DNA of 64,000 bases, taken from the NCBI GenBank assembly GCA_029953675.1, contig JAMWBK010000003.1:1860001-1924000 (forward strand), read 5' to 3'. Under the pieces are notes generated by a model that saw only the letters and a program-made list of their open reading frames with translations, was not told where the DNA came from and made no database searches. The stretch comes from Rhodosorus marinus (Eukaryota; Rhodophyta; Stylonematophyceae; Stylonematales; Stylonemataceae). The position numbers and the translations under genes were made by a program. Below are positions 59,305 to 64,000 of the stretch, piece after piece (position 1 is the stretch's first letter; each line of letters opens with the position of its first letter).

Positions 59305-60020
59305 CGCCGGAGGGGTTATTGAGAATCGTCAGTATGAGATATATAATGAAAATTATCTGAATATCTCAATAGTTTAGGTTTTTATGACATAAGGGCGACC
59401 CTCTCCTCTCTTTGTTCTAAGTTGACTATCATCAGCGGCAGTGAATGGATTCAGCTCGCGAAGAGGGGAGAGAGGGTGATAGGCAAATTCTGAGCAGCTC
59501 TGCGACCATAACCGTTCTATCTAGATCGAGAAATTTATCAGATTTATCGTTTAGGGGTGGTGGCTTTTCTGTGTTGGGTGAGTTCGTATCGACAATTAAG
59601 CGTGCTCGAGGGCTGTCTAGGAGTTTTACGTGTACTCTATCCAACGACCCAACCCCCCGGTGGCAGCTTCATCCCGCAACACGCTCGGGAGAGAGTAGGG
59701 GGGTTGTGTCAGCAAATTGTGGAAGGGTAATTGGCTGCTACTCTGAAAAGCGATTGAGGTACCAGGGCAGGTGGCCGTTAAGCCATACATTTTGGTGCAT
59801 TCGATCAGAAATGAGAGTAAAACTTAATAACGTGCTAATAGTTGATGTTCTTTGGAGCAGAACTAGCTCTCCCGTCTTGTATCTAATGCTGTCATGGGGT
59901 ACTTGGAGAACATTCTTTCGACGCGAGTGGGTGTCCGTAGCCTTTAAGATCATATAATATCTTAAAGGTGAGTTATTACTCACATTAAGTTTACTCGTCG
60001 GGGACTTGAGGGCTGTACAG

Positions 60021-60112
60021 GTGAAGGGAGAAGGGATTGCAGAGGACTGACGAAGAGGGTGAGGAGGTAGCGAGATCTGAACTCTGGTCTGGGAAGCTCT
60101 GGAGGTGGGAAG
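60021..60112 (+). promoter_or_regulatory. GA-rich tract upstream of the beta-helix gene
   Basis: Purine-rich sense strand ending about 30 bp before the ATG at 60140. Same pattern as upstream of other genes. Role inferred. Confidence 0.35.
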
Positions 60113-60139
60113 TTGCCACTGTCTATTTTCTCAAGACAA

Positions 60140-61351
60140 ATGAGGTTTGCATGGGTATTTCTTGCGTTCCTTCTTTGGACCACCCTGGTATCGTCCAAGA
60201 AGACTTGGCTGAAATGCGACGAGGATCTGAACAAGCAGATTCAGAAGGCAAGTCATGGTGATGTGCTTAAGGCGAACCCGACCTGCATGTATACTGTGGA
60301 CAAAGCGATAAAGATTCAGAAAAAGCTGAAACTCAGAAACATACGGGCGAAGCTGAAGGATGGAGTTGGGTTAACAGCAATTTTCAAGGTGCTCGCTGAA
60401 GGCGTTGTCATCCAAGATTTCGTTCTCTATGGCAACAAGAAGACGGTCTCCCAGCCAGATCGGATGTCTCTCATCTTGGTCTTTAGGAGCAAGTGTATCA
60501 TCAGGAGGGGTGTGTTCGTTGGTGCCACTCAGAACGGTGTGCTCGTCAGGCCCAGTGAGAACGGAAAAGAAATCGTTGGTGGACGATTGGAAGACCTCGT
60601 CGGGCGAGGCTGTATGCGTGATGTCGTATCAATCAGTACAAGGGACGCAGGTAAGTTGAAAACCAGAAGGATCGTTGTGAAAAACATCAAGGCCTACAAT
60701 AGTCCCAAAAAAGGCGCGGTGGAAGTCAGCGACGGAGCAAAGAACATTCGGGTGGAAAACATCTACGCCGAAGACTGCGTCTACGCTATAGATATCCAGG
60801 ACCACAACAAGGGCGCACTGGAGAAAAACAGTAGAATAAGGATATCAAATGTGCACGCAAAGAACAGCAAGTATGCGATTCATTCTCAGACATCGGATAT
60901 CGGACATAGCGATATCGTGATCTCCAACGTGAGGGCAGAGAACTGCAACCAAGCCATCTACTTGAAGAATATCGGAAAGTTGTCGATCGACGGTCTTGAT
61001 AGTATTGGTGGAAAGGGACAAGGCAACGGAGTTGAGCTGGACAACTGCAACGACCTGACTCTGAAGCACGTCAAGTTCGGATCAAAACAGGGCTCAAGTG
61101 CGGTCCTTTTGAAAAACTCGAGCAAGATCACTATCAACGATGTGGTGCTCAACAATGGATCCGGATTCAACTACGGTATAACCTTTATCGCGACCAAGTC
61201 CAAAAACTACCGAGGATTGACCATCGAAGATACTGATGTAACCGCGGCGAGGACGATTGGATTGAGAATCCTTGAGTTGGCTCCAAAGACTGAGCTCGGA
61301 GGTATTAAACTCAGCAACCTCCGGGGGACAATCATACCTGCCATCATCTAG
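60140..61351 (+). CDS. Secreted parallel beta-helix protein
   Basis: Single exon, 403 aa. The ATG at 60140 gives a clean signal peptide: MRF, a hydrophobic core (AWVFLAFLLWTTLV) and SSKK. The rest is a succession of roughly 22-28 residue units with alternating hydrophobic residues and repeated Asn/Cys/Val positions, such as KNIRVENIYAEDC, RIRISNVHAKNS, DIVISNVRAENC and NDLTLKHVKFG. This is typical of right-handed beta-helix proteins (the pectate-lyase-like fold). Many act on or bind cell-wall or matrix polysaccharides, but I see no catalytic signature that fixes an activity. Likely secreted to the wall or matrix. Membership of the fold is well supported, function is not. Confidence 0.8.
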   Translation: MRFAWVFLAFLLWTTLVSSKKTWLKCDEDLNKQIQKASHGDVLKANPTCMYTVDKAIKIQKKLKLRNIRAKLKDGVGLTAIFKVLAEGVVIQDFVLYGNKKTVSQPDRMSLILVFRSKCIIRRGVFVGATQNGVLVRPSENGKEIVGGRLEDLVGRGCMRDVVSISTRDAGKLKTRRIVVKNIKAYNSPKKGAVEVSDGAKNIRVENIYAEDCVYAIDIQDHNKGALEKNSRIRISNVHAKNSKYAIHSQTSDIGHSDIVISNVRAENCNQAIYLKNIGKLSIDGLDSIGGKGQGNGVELDNCNDLTLKHVKFGSKQGSSAVLLKNSSKITINDVVLNNGSGFNYGITFIATKSKNYRGLTIEDTDVTAARTIGLRILELAPKTELGGIKLSNLRGTIIPAII

Positions 61352-64000
61352 CAGGTTTGACGATGTCCCTCGAACTGAGAAGGGTCTTCGGGAAGGATCC
61401 GGAGTATTAATTAGATCAAACTTCCCAAAAAGCTGGGAAAGATCCGGTGTAATTCTAGTATATTCATGTTGTACTATATATAGCCCCGCCCTCATGTGAG
61501 GGAGGTGCGATGTGTTTCTGCTTGTGGTCGTTGAGGGAGTGTGTGTGTGTCCTGATCATCGTTAGTAATCTCACCACGCGGAGACAAACAAGGTATTAAG
61601 GAGACTTTGTTTTGTCCCTCGAACTGAGAAGTGGTAAACGACGGATCCAGATTTCTTGCTTTGTAATTTGAGAATAAAGCTAGAAGAGAAAGGGGTTGCG
61701 CTCACCAATCAAAGTCGTTCCATCATCATCTTCTCTGACTGAAGAGCCTCTTACAGCAAGGCGTCCGTCCAGTCCCAGGAAAACAGGTCAGAACCTTCCT
61801 CGTCCGCTTTCAACCTCTGCAATCACAGGAACCCACATGCTCGATCACAAGGAGTCGTAGCCTGGCTAGCCCGCTAGCTCTCCTCCGTAAAACCTTGAGT
61901 GAGATATGGATGGTTGAAAACGACGGCTTTTTTCTATCAAAGGCTTCTCAAACTCCCTTATTGCAAGACATCAAGTCCTCCTCCACTGTCACAACATTCC
62001 CACACACACCCCCCCCACCTGCGGAGTCGCAGCTTTCTCAAATCTCCCCGACGGTAACTAGTTCACCTTTTTTCATTATTTGTAACCAATTATTTGACCA
62101 TACCAGTAACAAAACTATTCACAACACAGAAATAACATTATTAATAATTTATATCGATAAATACCATATTATCGTTTCCACGGTAAAGATCCATCCATCG
62201 TACCAAAAAGGTGTTTATTGTGTACAGTAATTATTTATATTTATGAAAATACTAATCTGGTATTTTATGTTATATTCATATCTTTAGTCGTAGAAACTAT
62301 GTGTTATGGCGATATGAAGTGGATTTTCAGTTGGGCATGGATTCGTTTTCCCCCGGCGAGGGGGCATTTGGTGCTGATCGCAGCGGTAGGACCTGGATGG
62401 AGATATGAACTGCAACATGAATTCTAGGTCAGTCAAGGACGTAGCGATTCGCGAGTAATGAGCTAGGGGGAGGAGCGCAGTTCTTGTCTTCTCGGGAGAA
62501 GACGTGCCATGAAACCCGAAGCGGTCCTTTTTCTGTCAATCTTTTCGTCTTCTTTTCGTTCTTGAAGACTCGCGAACGGAAGCAATGCCCAGAAAGCACA
62601 AGTGATTTGTTCAGAGAGTGATTCGTTTTCTTCTCGTGAAGGATGATGCTGGAAGATGAGAACGGGCTGGATCCGCTCGAAATAGTAGAACGAGGATGGC
62701 AGAACCCTCGCTTCTCGGGACTAGTGCACAGTTCAGCGAATGCTTGAATTGTAGTAAGAATTGTCTTTTAGGAGTTCCCAATGTCGATTTAGGGGAATAT
62801 GCTAACATTTTATGAATTCGCTTTCGGTAAGAGTGATGATCGAACCCTACCCTCAAAAGCTCCGACTTTGCAGGGAGCATGTACCGAATGGGACCACGAT
62901 TTGGGTACCGAGCGATGAACGATTAGCATATGTGTCAAATTCCGTGCTTGGGCGCAAACAAGGAAGCGTAATCCGGCTCGAACGTCCTCATGGTGCTTTA
63001 GACCTGTCCTTGTTGGTATTTGGAAATAAGATTTTTCCAAGCACAGGGAGCTTCGACACTGCTGGTAGAAGATGAGCAAGGAACCACGTATGACCAAGAA
63101 GTAGATCCGTAGATATGACCCCACAACTCCTGGTCTATATGGTTCAGGCATTCACCTAAAATCAAAAACCTTCATTGACAAGGATTCCAGGTCGGACTCA
63201 AGGAGTTGCGACACAATGGTATGTTCTCAGTAGTAATGTGAATACACGGGGACAAGCTGACCTCTGCATGATGCCCTAGGGCGCAAATCATGACCTCAAA
63301 CCTGTTGTACCCAACTGAATGCAGTACGGCATCCACGAGATTTGGAGCACTACTTTTTGTTTGAAGAACCCATCATAGTCATCACTGGAATTCCCTTGAA
63401 ATTTTCCATGCTGTAGAAATCGTGTTGCAACGAATAACACACTTTCACCAAAATGCCGAAAAATACCACTAAAACTTGAGAGCTTCCGTGTTGATATTGA
63501 AAAAACTTTGCTGCGCTTGTGCTGCGGTATGGAGAGAGAAACAGAATTCGAAAACGAAGATTGCAGGCAGAAATCCTCACCTCCAACTATTTGGACGCAA
63601 TTCATTCGTCCGTCACTGGGAAAACATTTTCAGTACACTACCTAACTGTTCATGAAAACACAAGCTTTACTTAGTACCCGAGCTCGTATATACCTACCAC
63701 GTGGCTCACCACTCCAGAAGACGCGCACAGGCCGAGAGTTGAAGCCCTTACACTATTCACAAGGTTCATCCATTGGTTGTTGTTTCTACGAAGTTCCTCA
63801 GACCTCAGAGCTCTTGACCCTTGACGGGATAGAATCAAGTCCGGAATTGATTTTGTATATGTCTTCGACCTGTTTTCTAAACACGAGCAAGGGCTCAGAA
63901 CTCTGTTGTCCCAGAAACCGATCTTCACACACTTCATACACATCCTACTCTATACTGGATCATATTACACCCATTTCATCAAACAAGGAACCCACCCACC
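61352..64000. other. Downstream region without a supported gene
   Basis: 2.6 kb. A 19-bp exact direct repeat starting TGTCCCTCGAACTGAG occurs at 61364-61382 and 61613-61631. 62040-62290 is AT-rich. Several frames of 80-115 codons exist at 62810-63943 but none looks like a known protein. Confidence 0.45.

Larger units (their letters stand above)
55689..60139. other. Gene-poor interval
   Basis: 4.4 kb without a supported gene. It contains a G-rich tract (55911-55961), a perfect 17-bp inverted repeat (56070-56127), an AT-rich stretch (57900-58300), a second G-rich tract with a GT microsatellite (59244-59304) and a 170-codon ATG frame at 59445-59957 that matches nothing I recognise. Confidence 0.5.

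Noticed and set aside
59445-59957. A 170-codon ATG frame
   Set aside because: No recognisable domain, odd composition and no paralog or splice support. Probably chance.
62810-63943. Several 80-115 codon frames at the window end
   Set aside because: Overlapping frames on both strands, no motif and no splice-consistent structure.

Overview
This is a nuclear window from a photosynthetic eukaryote, most likely a red alga or another alga with a primary plastid. Genes are split by short GT-AG introns. I resolve 38, from 75 to 276 bp and mostly 76-130 bp. One gene encodes PGRL1, a thylakoid cyclic-electron-flow protein. Its N-terminus looks like a plain transit peptide with no signal peptide in front, which argues against a secondary plastid. 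No rRNA, tRNA, CRISPR array or bacterial operon was seen. The species assignment is an inference.

Layout. (1) 0.7-30.5 kb is a cluster of membrane lipid and export genes. Two tandem plus-strand genes each join a polytopic, possibly Wntless-like, membrane domain to a class-3 lipase. They converge on three minus-strand full-size PDR/ABCG transporters in tandem (1390, 1400 and 1400 aa). The last two have identical 11-exon structures. The first keeps only the two 5'-most of those ten introns. (2) 19.6-25.3 kb, inside the transporter cluster, holds a decayed element flanked by diverged LTR-like direct repeats. (3) 30.5-42.4 kb is a gene-poor repeat graveyard with a broken PDR exon, Ty1/copia reverse-transcriptase scraps in an inverted duplication, and several dispersed and tandem repeat families. 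(4) 42.4-55.7 kb is dense with single-copy genes: a plastid-targeted-looking monoacylglycerol-lipase-like hydrolase, PGRL1, the spliceosome factor CWC22 with its RS tail on a separate exon, a ZFPL1-like Golgi zinc-finger protein, a membrane-anchored serpin and a coiled-coil protein. (5) 55.7-64 kb is sparse and has one secreted parallel beta-helix protein.

How the parts may work together. The lipases could release acyl products or lipid signals at a membrane, and the neighbouring PDR pumps could export lipophilic molecules. This rests only on adjacency and family roles. The other genes look unrelated to each other: splicing, photosynthesis, Golgi, protease inhibition and extracellular matrix.

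Gene models were built by comparing paralogs and known families by eye. Exon borders shared between paralogs are the most reliable. In four genes an intron happens to be a multiple of three and free of stops, so a simple reading frame runs straight through it.
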